A stretch of DNA of 64,000 bases, taken from assembly GCA_964007475.1 (NCBI GenBank), contig OZ023273.1, forward strand, positions 42,595,525 through 42,659,524. The letters are read 5' to 3'. The translations under genes and the position numbers were made by a program. This document shows, piece after piece, positions 1 to 11,819 of the stretch (position 1 is the stretch's first letter; each line of letters opens with the position of its first letter). The notes beneath the pieces were generated by a model. The model had not been told where the DNA came from. It searched no databases and saw only the letters and a program-made list of their open reading frames with translations. The stretch is from Hybos culiciformis (lineage: Eukaryota > Arthropoda > Insecta > Diptera > Hybotidae).

Positions 1-349
1 GAATTTCATTTTTATAAAATTAATGCATCATACATTTGAAATGGGAACGAATTAGGACTTTAAAATTAGTGTTTTATGAGGAGTAGCATATTTGCTGTGA
101 CTGACGCTATCGTACGTTTTGCTTTATTTATTGTAAGTATGAATAAATAAATTAATAAACTTCTTTCGGTTTTCGATATTTTTTTTTCGATATATTATGC
201 AGTTGCAGTGAGCAATGTTGAATTGTCGAGTAAAATAAATCCTAAAGTGTCACAGTTTTAAGATATGAGATTAAAATTATCATAGGCTCTTGTGTCACTT
301 AATTTTTACTCCGCCCACGGGTTTTTTGTATATTATTAATATTGTGAAA
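1..349. other. AT-rich sequence, no gene seen
   Basis: No usable reading frame, RNA gene or bounded repeat is visible. A short run CTGTGACTGACGCTATCG near position 95 is the only stretch of mixed composition. Confidence 0.5.
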
Positions 350-541
350 GTTTCAGTACAATCGGATGGCTAGTTTTTGAGTTTTTAGGGGTTAAACGAG
401 GGTTAAATGAACATAAATTTTTTTTATTCAAGTTCAACTTTTCACTTGAACACTATATGAGTTTCAGCTCAATAGGATGGTTAGTTTTTAAATTTATATC
501 GGTTAAGATAAACGAACGCACAAAAATTTATTTTTATTAGA
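350..541. repeat. Two imperfect tandem copies of a ~111-bp unit
   Basis: GTTTCAGTACAATCGGATGG starts at 350 and GTTTCAGCTCAATAGGATGG at 461. Both continue with a TAGTTTTT-type stretch, a GGTTAA block and an AAATTT-rich end. The copies are diverged, so the duplication is old. No terminal repeats or target duplication were found, so the parent element cannot be named. Confidence 0.5.
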
Positions 542-896
542 AAAATGTTCCCATTCAATTTAAGATTGTTGTTTTTATACCAAAAAGATAAAAAGATAAA
601 ATGATTATTCTGAACTGAGAATTAAAAGCAAACCGAGGTAACTGTTACAGCTCTAAAAAACCTTTGCATAATCAGCATAAATCAACTGAAGAACGTATTT
701 GGTCAATACACAATACTAATTAAGGTGAGTACTCGTCCGCTGTTTAGAAATCTGTTGAAATACTAAAGTCAATAAAAGAACCTACGGAAAGAAATGAAAT
801 AAAGAAATTTTGGCAATGTTATTTTGACTGGAAAAACCATGGTGCTGAGAAGACAAAATTGGGATTGAAATAATAACTCTTTTTTAAAAATTAAGG

Positions 897-1070
897 GGTG
901 GACGCACTCCGAAGTACGGAGAGAGAAGCTCTCAACTGCCAAAGGACCGAAATTATTTTAATAAATTTTTTTTATATAATTTTAAATTTTGTAAAAGTTT
1001 GGGGCTAAAAGTAGATATCATTATTTCAATCCAAATTGGTATACTTATTAATTTAGAGAGATCCTTTAAA
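897..1070 (+). repeat. Dispersed repeat family R1, copy 1 (partial)
   Basis: It shares ACTCCG, GAAGCTCTCAACT (925-937), an AAATTATTTTAATAAA-like block and a CAATCCAAATTGGTAT segment with the copy at 25245-25505, in the same order and orientation. This is a non-coding interspersed repeat. I do not recognise the parent transposon. Confidence 0.55.
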
Positions 1071-1075
1071 TAAAA

Positions 1076-3843
1076 AAAAAATCAGATAATATTTTAAATT
1101 GGAATGTTGAAAAAGAGATACTGCATTTATAAGATACTGTTCTATATTTTTATTTTATAATTTATTACACTTTTGTTTCCAAATTTTTTTTGAATATTTT
1201 TTTATAATTTTGGCATTTACCACAAATTCTAACTATAATCAGAATTCGATTATAAAAAAAAAAAAAATTAATCAAAACGCATCATTTTAAAAGCTTTTTA
1301 GTTTATTCTCCGTTTTTAACGCAGCCAGAAAAATTTTACCATTCTATGCCCTTCCTATACAACATAATGTGGAATTCATTTATCTACGCAACTCAAAAAT
1401 TTGAGCAGATTTCCCCTACACGTTATGCATGTAAAAAATAAAAACATAGAAAATGAGAGAAAAACTTATGTGAGATTATACATATATGGAAAAATATAAA
1501 ATAAATTGAAAACGGAAGGACATTCGTTGCATAATTCGTTTTCAATAAAATTTTGATAAAATACATTTTCTTTTTTAGCATTTTACATATTATACTCACA
1601 TGTATATGTTACAACATTATAATGTAAAAATATACCTATGCTATTTTTTGTACATATTTAGTATTAAAGATTAGATAGACATCTTAAATTTGCACAATGT
1701 TTCAATTATTTTCAAATTAGTATTTGGGTTTTTGATTGCTGTAATCTTTGAAATTACAACAAGCATAATGTATATCATAATGAATAGATTGCACAATTAC
1801 AGCTTTGTAAACTGTTTCTAAATTAATGTACATAATACAATCAATTTGTACATTGTATTTAATTTTAAATATAAATTAATATTTTTACAACGTTATGTGT
1901 AAAGTTTAAATTAATTGTGGATAAGTTTTTTTTTAATAATTAAATTTCGATGAGTATTATTTTTGTCATATTGAATGCATAATTGTACATAATAAGTTTA
2001 AAAAAAAATTAATAAAAAGTATGTTGAATTATTCTGATTTGTTGATGAATATAAATTAGTGCAGGTGCTTTACATAATGTTTGTTACATTGTTTACTTAA
2101 ATAATAAAATATTCATTTAGTACACACAGGAAGCTTTTATTAGATCCTTTTTGAACTCTATACTTTAACTCAACCCTAAATTTTAATCTGTACTTCATTT
2201 CGACATTTCGATATTAATTCTGCTTCGTTTTAAAACAATAATTACAATACTCAGTTTTCAATACTAAATATGAATTTTAGAACGGAAAAAGTTTAATAAT
2301 TTATCTGATTAGACAAATTACAACATATGGTCGTAAACATTGTTAAATTATATATATTTTTCCTTATTTAAAAAAAAAAACTTATAGTGGATAAATTAAA
2401 TGGGTTAATGGGGTTGATAAGAATAAAAATCAAATTGTAAAGGATACTAAGTACATGGTTTTTATTTTTATAGAAAATATGCTAACAAAATAGAGAAAAT
2501 TCAAAAAAATTCATAAATCCTAAATATATCTTAGTTTAACTTCCTTTCAAATATAAACGCTAAATTGTTAAATATTTCACAATATATGTAGATGAAAAAT
2601 AGATAACATAAGAACCTTTTGTAATTCGTATGCAATGCAAGTATACATACTCCTCATCAATCTATATATTATGCGATGTTATTGTGCTAGTGACATGTGA
2701 ATCATAAATTCCTTAAAACTAAGCTTTTAATCATTTTATAGTGCTCACTACAGTAATTTGTTTTCAATTATCATTTTGTAGATTAGATTTTTAATTTTTC
2801 ATTCCTTTTTCATTAAGGCTTGGCAAAAATTTAATGAAGTATTTAAAAGTATTAATTGGTTTTGTCAGTTTTTATATATATTTAAAACAGTATATATACC
2901 TACTTATACAAAACATTATGATCTGTTTCTATTCTCTATAATATAGGTAATAATTCAATATTGAAATATAGGCAAAGGCAAAAGATAATGATTTAAAAAA
3001 AAAACAATATAAAAACGATTTTACGCAATAAGTTAACTGAAAAGCATAAAAATTGGAATAATAATTGAAGTAAAAGCATTTCTGTCAAGTATAATTGATA
3101 TGTTATTTTTAGATAATTTTTTTTTGATGAAAATTAAATGGTTGATAGATTACCAAAGGCGAAATGTGCATAGAGTTTTATATCACACGAATTTCATTGA
3201 GATCAAGATCTAGACTAGGTATATAAAATATGAGATTAATTAATTCATCATACGTAGACGGTTCTTTAGATTAATTTGCGAAACCATTTATTAAAATTTT
3301 ATTTTATTATATTCAGGAGGTTTATATAAAAATATGTTACACATAACATATTTTGTATTTATTTCATAGAATTTTATATTTTGTAATTTGAGTGTATGAT
3401 GTGCAGTGGACTTACAGATACATATTTATATATATATACATACATTAATAACGAAATTAATTTTTGCCATTTAGAAATCACCGCTGTTTTGTTGACGACA
3501 TTGCATCGTAGCACGAAAAATTAAAATTAAATCAATATAAAATAATAATTGAATAAAACTCTTATTCACAAAGTGTCCTAAAAATTTATAAGGTAAACAT
3601 TAATATAAATTTTTTCACTTAACAGGTCGCTTGTGTGAAATTTATCATAAAGTTATAATTTTTTTAATGAATCACAATAACATAAAGCACAAAAATTTAA
3701 TTTCATTCAAGACACTTCGTTTTCGCTTTCATCGGAGGTTTAAATTTGAAATATTGACAAAAATGTATGAAAAAAATGTTCCTTTTAAATTCTAATAAAT
3801 TAAAAAATTCTGGCCGGCTCATTTAAGCCTTGTTTGCATTTAG
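1076..3843. other. Low-complexity AT-rich stretch, no gene seen
   Basis: It holds an A-run at about 1254-1267, a TA/TATACA microsatellite near 3425-3445 and many short A or T tracts. No reading frame stands out and no inverted or direct repeat longer than about 20 bp was noticed. Confidence 0.5.
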
Positions 3844-4256
3844 CAAGTAATTTAGTCGAGTGGCGAGTAATTAGTTACTCAGTCAGTATTAATTCACAAA
3901 AAATTGTTTGCACTTTAAAGTGTTCTAAATTGTATATTAGGTCTTAAGCGTTTTGTATATCGCGATTTCCATAAAAAAAGTACTTTTTTTGTACACAGTA
4001 CGTAATCCATATTTTGATAGGTAAACTTTTTTATTTTTTACTAGATTTCAAAAATGTTCGTGTTTTTGCAAAGTAGAGGAAAATTAAGCCCAACCATAGT
4101 TTAAGTTGGTTCCGAATCTAGTAAAAATAAAAAAGTTTTCCTAACAAAATATGCATTACGTACGGGTTACAAACGGCTTACTTTTTTTATGGAAATCGCG
4201 ATATACTAAACTACTCGACTAAAATGTTGTTGTTTGTCACACGACTAAAGTACTTG
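3844..4256. mobile_element. Palindromic MITE / small foldback element
   Basis: The outer ends are inverted copies, CAAGTAATTTAGTCGAGTG on the left and CAAGTACTTTAGTCGTGTG read from the right. Inside, a long arm at about 3956-4048 (from TATATCGCGATTTCCAT to CTAGATTT) pairs with 4114-4205, apparently about 85% identical by eye. The loop (about 4050-4113) has a small AACCA/TGGTT hairpin. GCATTT occurs just outside both ends (3836-3841 and 4261-4266), but a few unaligned bases make it a doubtful target duplication. No coding capacity is seen, so the element is non-autonomous and its superfamily is unknown. Confidence 0.7.
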
Positions 4257-7200
4257 TATAGCATTTCTAGGAACAGTCTTTTTCACCCTAGCCAGTGTTT
4301 AGTGGCCTCTTAAAGCTCATTAAGCAGATGAGAATAAGAGCAATAATTTTAGTTTCATATAATGAAGTTCTATTAGTAATATGTATCGTATGTACATTAC
4401 ACATTGTTAAAGTATGTAAAAAAAAAGCTAAATTTATAATTGCTCAATTTTCCCAATGATAACGCCTGCTCAGAAATGAAACAACGTATAATGAAAAGTA
4501 TAGTTTCGAGTAATTTGAATTTAAAGATTTGAAAATTAAGAAAAACGTATGAAAAAATATCAAGTAGCGTACAATTTTCATCTAAAAAACACATTTTAAT
4601 CAACATTAAGAATATTGTAAAGTAGTTGTACTTATAAAATCGAGTACGAGGAATCGAATGGTGCTATTGTCAAATAATGACGTATAAATGTCATACGTTG
4701 TTTCATTTCTCAGCTGACGATAATCATTATTAAGTGGATTTTTTCCTCATATAATTTTAATAAAATTATATTGACAGATTATTTTCGTTTTTTTTTTTTT
4801 TATTTTTTTTAACGATAAAAACAAAAAGAATTGTATAATATATGTACATTTTTTTATCGTAATCACATTGACAACAATCATCAATCTTATCTGCTTGGAA
4901 CATTTTGTCAAATCAAATAATTTGATGAAGGTCTCTATATAACACTGTTTTTTTTTTTACATTTATTTTGATTTTTATATTATATAACCACAGACTTTTT
5001 ACCACATTTTTAAATAAAATTTTTGTGCATAATTTGGGTTGTACATTGTTATTATTATTATGGAAAATATAAGGGTCTCTATGTAATAAATTTTGAACAG
5101 AATATCAATAAGAAAAATAATATTTATGTATAAGAAGTGTTTATCCTTGTATTTCAGAGTATTAAAACGATAATATGTATAATAAAAAAAAATAAATCGC
5201 GGATATTGTCGAAAAAATATTGAATTTAGAAAATAGTGAACCATTGATTGAACTTTGTGTTGCGTTGTTAGTTATAAAGATATCATTTCAAAAATAAAGT
5301 GAAAATTGATATTTCTTAAAATTCCTTGTTTTTTGTTACTATAGAGAATATAGGATTTCGAATAGTTATTGGGTTTGAGTAAGCCTCGGATTAGGCTAAC
5401 AAAAAATTAATTAAACTTCTCTGAAACTCCTGTATACGTACAATAATGTTCTAATGTTGAATGTGTTGTCGGTGGTAATTAGAAAAAAACATTTTTTCTC
5501 ATTAGTAATTTTATTAACAAAAAATAAATATACTTTATTTTTATTCAATTTTTCGTACATCATTAAGAATATTAAGGCTGATTCAAATAATTTATGTATA
5601 ATAATTAGCATCCCAGTGGTTTTTTTTATATTAATTTTCTTATTTTATGAAATATCTATATAAATACAGTAAGTATGTATGTATATTGTACAACCGTATA
5701 TAAATATATTATTTTTTTCAACTTTAATGAGGTAATGGTGTTTCGCATTAATTTTTGTATTTGATGTCAAAATAATGACAAATTTTTAAAAAATTTATTA
5801 TTGAAAAATTTTTTTTTAATGGCTTCGAAATTTGAATATAAAATGTTAACTTCTTGTACGTATATGTATTTTATATTAAATTTTCAGTGGTTGGAAAAAT
5901 ATTACATAATATACATACTTATATAGGTATATTTTTAATTGTGGAATTTTTAAAATTGGTATTTTAATTAACGATATTTTGATATTATAAGAATTTGATT
6001 TTTTGAAATCATTTTATATGATTTTTTTTGTATTTATCTATATTTATCCAAATTTATTTTAGTAAATGGAATAATAAATTAAATTATTGAATAAATTACT
6101 GATTATTAAAATAAAAATAAATTATAAAATAAATATTATAAAATTTGTAATGATATTGGTGAAATATATTCTAACCAGAACATGACATTGTTGCATTACT
6201 ACGGTCTGTGGAACTATAAGGACTATAATGTTGAATTGTTATTCAGTTTATTATTTGAATATTTTATTTTGCTATTTAACAACAACTAAGTAATTAGGGA
6301 GCGGCTTTTTATACATTTTATTCCAAAAAAAGTAAAAGTTAGTTAACTATTTTCATTTCATTTTTAAAGTACGTTTAATTAAATAAGAAATTCTAATTAG
6401 TAGAAAGAGTTACGTTAAGATCAAGCTCTAAAAATACTGTAATTTCTAGCCGAAGAAATAATTAAAATACTTGTAATATAAAAGAATTAAACTTATTTCA
6501 CATAATTATAATTTGATAGCATAAGGAATGTTTTTTTAGAGCAAAAAAACTTCAAGAGTAAGAATTTTTTTTCAATAAAGCGCAAGCATTAGATTCACTT
6601 GAATATTTATTAACACATATAAGTTTCTACATTACATTATAATGTATGTATAAATGTACACAATGTGTATTCGTCCTCTCTATTATATATAAATTAATTC
6701 ATATTTTAAAATGATGCATTTTCTTAAGCTCATTATTTTGTATATATATAAAAGTAAAGCAAAGTTTTTGTTTTCTTCACCTCTTTATGTATAGAATTTT
6801 AGAACATTATAAAGAAATATTTTATGCACCTTCGTTATCTGTATTTATTCTATTTTTTTTATGGTATTATGTATATTATGTGTACAGGGAAACTTAAATT
6901 ATTATAAAATAAAATTTACAATTCATTTTGACATAATACAAAGTATATATTCCTTTATTTATTATTTCATTAATATTGTATATTCATCAATGACATATTT
7001 TTAAGAGCATAGGCCAAGGAAAATTATCTTAAAACTTAAACTGACCATAAATTTTAATTTTATTTGAAAACATATAAGATTAAAAAAACTTATGTAAATT
7101 TAGTAGGTATTAAAAAAAAATTTCTATAATAAAATAATCTGAAATTGTAGATCTCTACATCATATAGAGTTATAGACATATGTGTATATATGATAATGTA

Positions 7201-8164
7201 TTCAAAATATTTATAATAAATAATTTTACATCTTGTATAAATTATATACATACGGATTTACGATATATAAACGATGAGTTTGTGTTTCCGATTCCTTAAT
7301 ATTGTAAATTGTACAAATTCATATTTTGGATAATTTTTATAATAATTTCTATGTTAATCTATTTCTATTAAAATAAATAAAACTTTTAAGATATCAATTT
7401 TACGCAAATACAAGCAAACTTTTTGTATGTAAGGTATACCAAAAACAAATTCTTTATGTGAGTAATATTTTATATAATTCTTTGCCCGAAAGTCAAATTG
7501 TAAATTAAAACTTTATAATCGTCTTATAAATTTTTCTTAATTTCACTTTATAATGGACTGAAAGGAAATTGAAAAGTTTTGTCATTATTAAATATATGTT
7601 TGGTTAATTTAGTTTCTATCAAAAAAAAATTATCTTTTATTATGAAAACCATAAATAAAAAATTATAAATAAAAGAAATGTTATGAAAAATTACAATAAA
7701 AAAAATAAATCAAATTTTTTGTTTGCGGTTTCCATTCGATATATTTCGAAAATGACAATAAAAATGTATATATAATACAGAGTTAAATAAATTTTATGTA
7801 ACAAACAATCAAAAAATTTCCAATAATTTCCTTTAATATTTTTATTTTGTTTCCGTAAGCAAAAAATAGTTAAAAAAAAAAGATTATGGTTTTATATTGT
7901 CGCCCAAAAAATTAAAAAAAAAAAAAACATGCCAAAATATTTTAATTGAACTTTTATCGAGATTATTTTAAATTAATTAAGTTAAAATTGTATAAGTATT
8001 TACGACTATTTTGTCTACAATATGCCTTAAATGTATTGATTTATAACTATAAATTCGAAATATAAACAGATATTTAATATTTGGCGGGAAACTTAGTTGG
8101 AATTATAAACATAGTAGTAGTACTAGTAGTAAAGTAGTTGGGTCTCACTTTTCTTTATGATTTT
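4257..8164. other. Low-complexity AT-rich stretch, no gene seen
   Basis: There are T-runs near 4789-4815, several TATGTACATA-like microsatellite patches and only short frames (under 85 codons) of the Phe/Ile/Lys/Asn composition expected by chance here. Confidence 0.5.
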
Positions 8165-8275
8165 CCAAAAAAAACTATTCCCACCAATGAACTCAGTATA
8201 TTTTAGTTTACAAATAAAATTGTAAAAAACATAAGGTACTAAACTAGTGGTGGGAAATGGAACTAGGGATAGTTT
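8165..8275. repeat. Imperfect inverted repeat
   Basis: CCAAAAAAAACTATTCCCACC at the left is partly mirrored by GGTGGGAAATGG and GGGATAGTTTTTTGG at the right, and TATTTTAGTTTACAAATAAAA lies between. The flanks also share CACTTTTCTTT (near 8147 and 8330). It may be a decayed palindromic element, but the boundaries are not defined. Confidence 0.35.
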
Positions 8276-8279
8276 TTTG

Positions 8280-11200
8280 GAATTTATAATAGATAACCAT
8301 TCTGTTTATATATATCTGATTTTTAACCCACTTTTCTTTTATGATATTAACATCTCTGTCTGTCGCCTTTGCAATATCGATTGTAAAAATATTTTCTAAT
8401 TAAATGTTCCACGAAAATATTTTAAAAACGAATTTGTTTTTATTATTGAGTTAGCGAATTTTCTGTCCAAGTCAATTTTCAACCTTGGATTAATATTTAA
8501 ATTAAAAAAAAATAAATATGAATTTGGTGTAGATTTTCAGTTTAATATTAGGTAAATATTGTTCTTGAATAATTTTTTATTTGCAAACTTTATTATTTAC
8601 TTTTCTTTTTAAAGAAATAATCGAATTAAGCTATATATTTTTTCACTCATAAAATGTATTCACGGAAAAAAAATAAAATGTAAATATTACTTTTCATGAT
8701 GAAAACAAAATTTATTTAGTAAGTAACAAAAAAATCATAAAACATAAATCTACATTTTGTTTATTTTAAATTATAGTAAAAGTAAATCTGATAATACTAT
8801 AATAGAAGAGTTAACAAATTTAACAATGAATCGGGGCGAAAAGTGTTGAAGAAAAAAAAAAGGTTAAATAAATATTGAAACAAGTTTTTTATGGAATTAA
8901 AATATTAATTGAAAGAAAATTGATATAAATATTTTTTTTTTTTGTAATTTATAAATGGATCGTAAATTGGCAATTTTAGATTAATTTTATTATGAAATAA
9001 TATTATTATGTATTTGAAACTTACTTTTTCTCATTTTTGTTATTGAAGCATTTCAAGAATTACACTTTTGCTAAATTCTAAAAATACTCAATTATCAAAA
9101 TTGGAAATTAAATTGATAAAATTACAGATTATATGAAATGTTCAAAAAAAAATTTTTAAGAACTAATATTAAAAGTTCATCGTGGTGGTGCTAAAAAAAA
9201 GTTAATATTTAGAATAGCGCGGAGCAAAGGGAAATAAAAATGCAGATGTCATATTGGATATACTTAGCATTGGATATACTTAGCATAGCATTTCAAAACA
9301 ATCCAAATGGTAATTCAGATTTATGAAAAGTTCAATTGGAATTATCATTAACAAACTTGGTTCGATATATAAGCCTGTCTGGTTGAAAATTGTTCTTACA
9401 TATTTTTATAAATCAATATACAATGAATATACCCTTATCATTGTATGCAATGAAACTTTTTAGCTCTACAATATTTTGACCTTGGTATATAGTTTGCTCC
9501 TTAAGAAACATGGTTAGGTATATAAGATATAAAATGTGTACAAATTTATATTTATGTACAACTTTTCTTTTACCAAAAAAAAAAATATATATTTTTTTTT
9601 ATTTATTTTAATTTTTAAAAGCTAGAAAATTTTGATAATAAAATATATGTATGTATGTATAATGTATATAATTTCTATTCTATCGTGATAAACGTTGTAG
9701 CATGTAGGTATTTATGTATATAATCCTTTCTTCTAAACAATATTCTTTTCTTGTTAAGATTTTTCATTTTTAAACTTTATCTGAGGAGACAAAAGAGGAA
9801 TTTTTGCCTGAGAATACTTTAAAATTTAAAAAGAAAAATAAAAATTCTTAAGATGTTTAAAATAACCGCCTAAAGAAAATATATTTATATATATGTTATA
9901 TTTAAAATCTATTGCAGTGCAAATATATAAGCCAATTTTTGAGTGAGTTTCCTTTTTCTTTAAAAAACAATTTTTTTTTTCTTTTGAATGAAAATGTATA
10001 AAATTATTTTCAGTTTTTTTTTTTTTTTTCACTTGATTCAAATGAACTTTTTTATATTATAGTTTTTTATTTAAAAATGAAATAAACACTTGGAATTCTG
10101 TTTGGAAAATTTAGAATTTTGCAAGTAATAGTTTACACAAAAAATTAATAAATTGACACAGTAATAAAGTCCCACAGGGAATGTCAGAAAAATGAAGACT
10201 TCTTTAATTAATGATAATAATTTGTTTTATCTAAAATCGAAGCCGAACTTTGACCAAGCGGATTCAGCACAAACTGACTCGTTATCATAATTGTTAATTT
10301 AAGGATTTTTTTGAATTTTGTGTTTTTTCAACAAATAAAAATGGTTTTTTTTTAAGATTTGAATACATATAAGAAAGAACAATATATTTGTGATTACGAT
10401 TTATTTGGCTCCAAAACCTTCCAAATTAGAGTTATTATACAACTAAATTGAATTTAACATTTTGGCACATGAAAAGCCTTTCGGCAAAATTGGCGAGCGA
10501 AAATAAGTATGTATTTACTTGTGTTATTATAACGAGGTGAATTGTATTTATTGTATTTTAAAATCATTATAATATATAGAAACGATTTTGTTATTATTGA
10601 CTTAAAAATAATTTTCGTTTGATAGATAAAATGTCTGTTTGTAATTGAATTTTATTTAATTCTAATTCATTGTTAGGAACACATGTTAAGTACATACAGG
10701 ATTATAGTTAATATTTATGCCAACTTATCAATTGATGGACGTTTTTTGTTTGTATAAGTTAAACAAATAATTTTTATTCTTATTAAAAGTCAGCAATTTT
10801 CACATGAATAAACATAGAAAATATAGATGTACATAGAAAATATCATGTAATTATTGATTTTATGTCAAAACTTTATTAATTCAATGTACGTTCTTATTTC
10901 TATGGACCTCAATATCTCTATACAAGTTTAAGGAAAATTTCTTTTTCCAGGACAATAGTTTTCTCAATCGATTTGACAGATTAGATAAAATAATAAAAAA
11001 AAAATAAAAAATCTCAGCAGATATTATGATTTTAGGTAAATGGTGTTTAATGTTAAGAATAATATACTTTTTTTTTTTTATTTTTTATTATCCGTTTAAA
11101 GTAAGCACCTATAGTGTGAATGGTATATTTTTTGAACCGAAATAAAAAGCTTTATTTTTTATTATAAAAAATTTTTTTTTTTTTTATTCAGTCTCCTCGT

Positions 11201-11655
11201 TAAATTTTTTTATTTTTGCTATTTTCATTCAGGAAAAAAGAAAAGGCAATAATTTTGCTAAAAGTTGTTGTGTTGTGAATGAATAATAAAAAATGCACAG
11301 AAACCAAGTATAGTATATGTATAAAGCTTTTCTTTAGCGCCTTTGGTGTGAATGTTTGATTTTCATTGAGAAATTTTAACAAAAAAACCATTTATAATTT
11401 CAACAAAAGAAATTAAATATTTTAGTTTTTTTTTTTCTTTCTTTACCTCTTCAGTTTGTCAAAATAATAAAGAAGTATGTATTATTGGAATATTTTTAGA
11501 TAGTGATAGTTTTTCCAATGGACTTAATTTGTTCCAATCATTTAATACCAGTTTGTCATTTTTTCATCTTTCAGATTTTAAAGATTTTTTTGAAACACCC
11601 CTTACATTATTCTTAATCTCCAAATTATAGCCTACGCTCTAACTTAAATAATCCA
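8280..11655. other. AT-rich stretch with a short direct duplication
   Basis: ATTGGATATACTTAGC occurs twice back to back near 9252-9285. A T-run lies at about 10014-10029, and further A/T tracts lie near 11042 and 11170. No coding or RNA feature was recognised. Confidence 0.45.
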
Positions 11656-11671
11656 GCAATCACGCTGCTTT

Positions 11672-11813
11672 TTGTTATGGTGTAGTGTCCTTATACTATG
11701 GCATGTTCGATAGTGGGTTCGATTCTCACCTCGGACTGGAATTGACGTTAATTTTTCAATTCGTCTCACTTGAATTAAGTGTTTGAGTGTTGCTTCGAAA
11801 AAAAAAAAAAAAA
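11672..11813 (+). mobile_element. tRNA-derived SINE-like element
   Basis: A segment resembling an RNA polymerase III A box (TGGTGTAGTGT, from 11678) is followed about 26 bp later by a strong B-box-like segment (GGTTCGATTCTCACC, about 11716-11730), as in a tRNA gene. No complete cloverleaf is obvious, and the sequence continues through about 60 bp of unrelated body into a 16-nt A-run at 11798-11813. Head, body and A-tail in this order are the layout of a tRNA-derived SINE. No target duplication could be matched, so the 5' boundary is approximate. A decayed tRNA pseudogene next to a chance A-run is the alternative. Confidence 0.5.
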
Positions 11814-11819
11814 GATGTA

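Noticed and set aside
748..873. 42-codon frame containing K-K-F-W-Q-C-Y-F-D-W-K after a GGTGAGTACT donor-like site
   Set aside because: It has no start codon, a stop just upstream and no recognisable family. It is too short to support a gene call.
11672..11735. Intact tRNA gene
   Set aside because: A- and B-box-like segments are present, but acceptor and anticodon stems do not pair convincingly and the sequence runs on into a SINE-like body.
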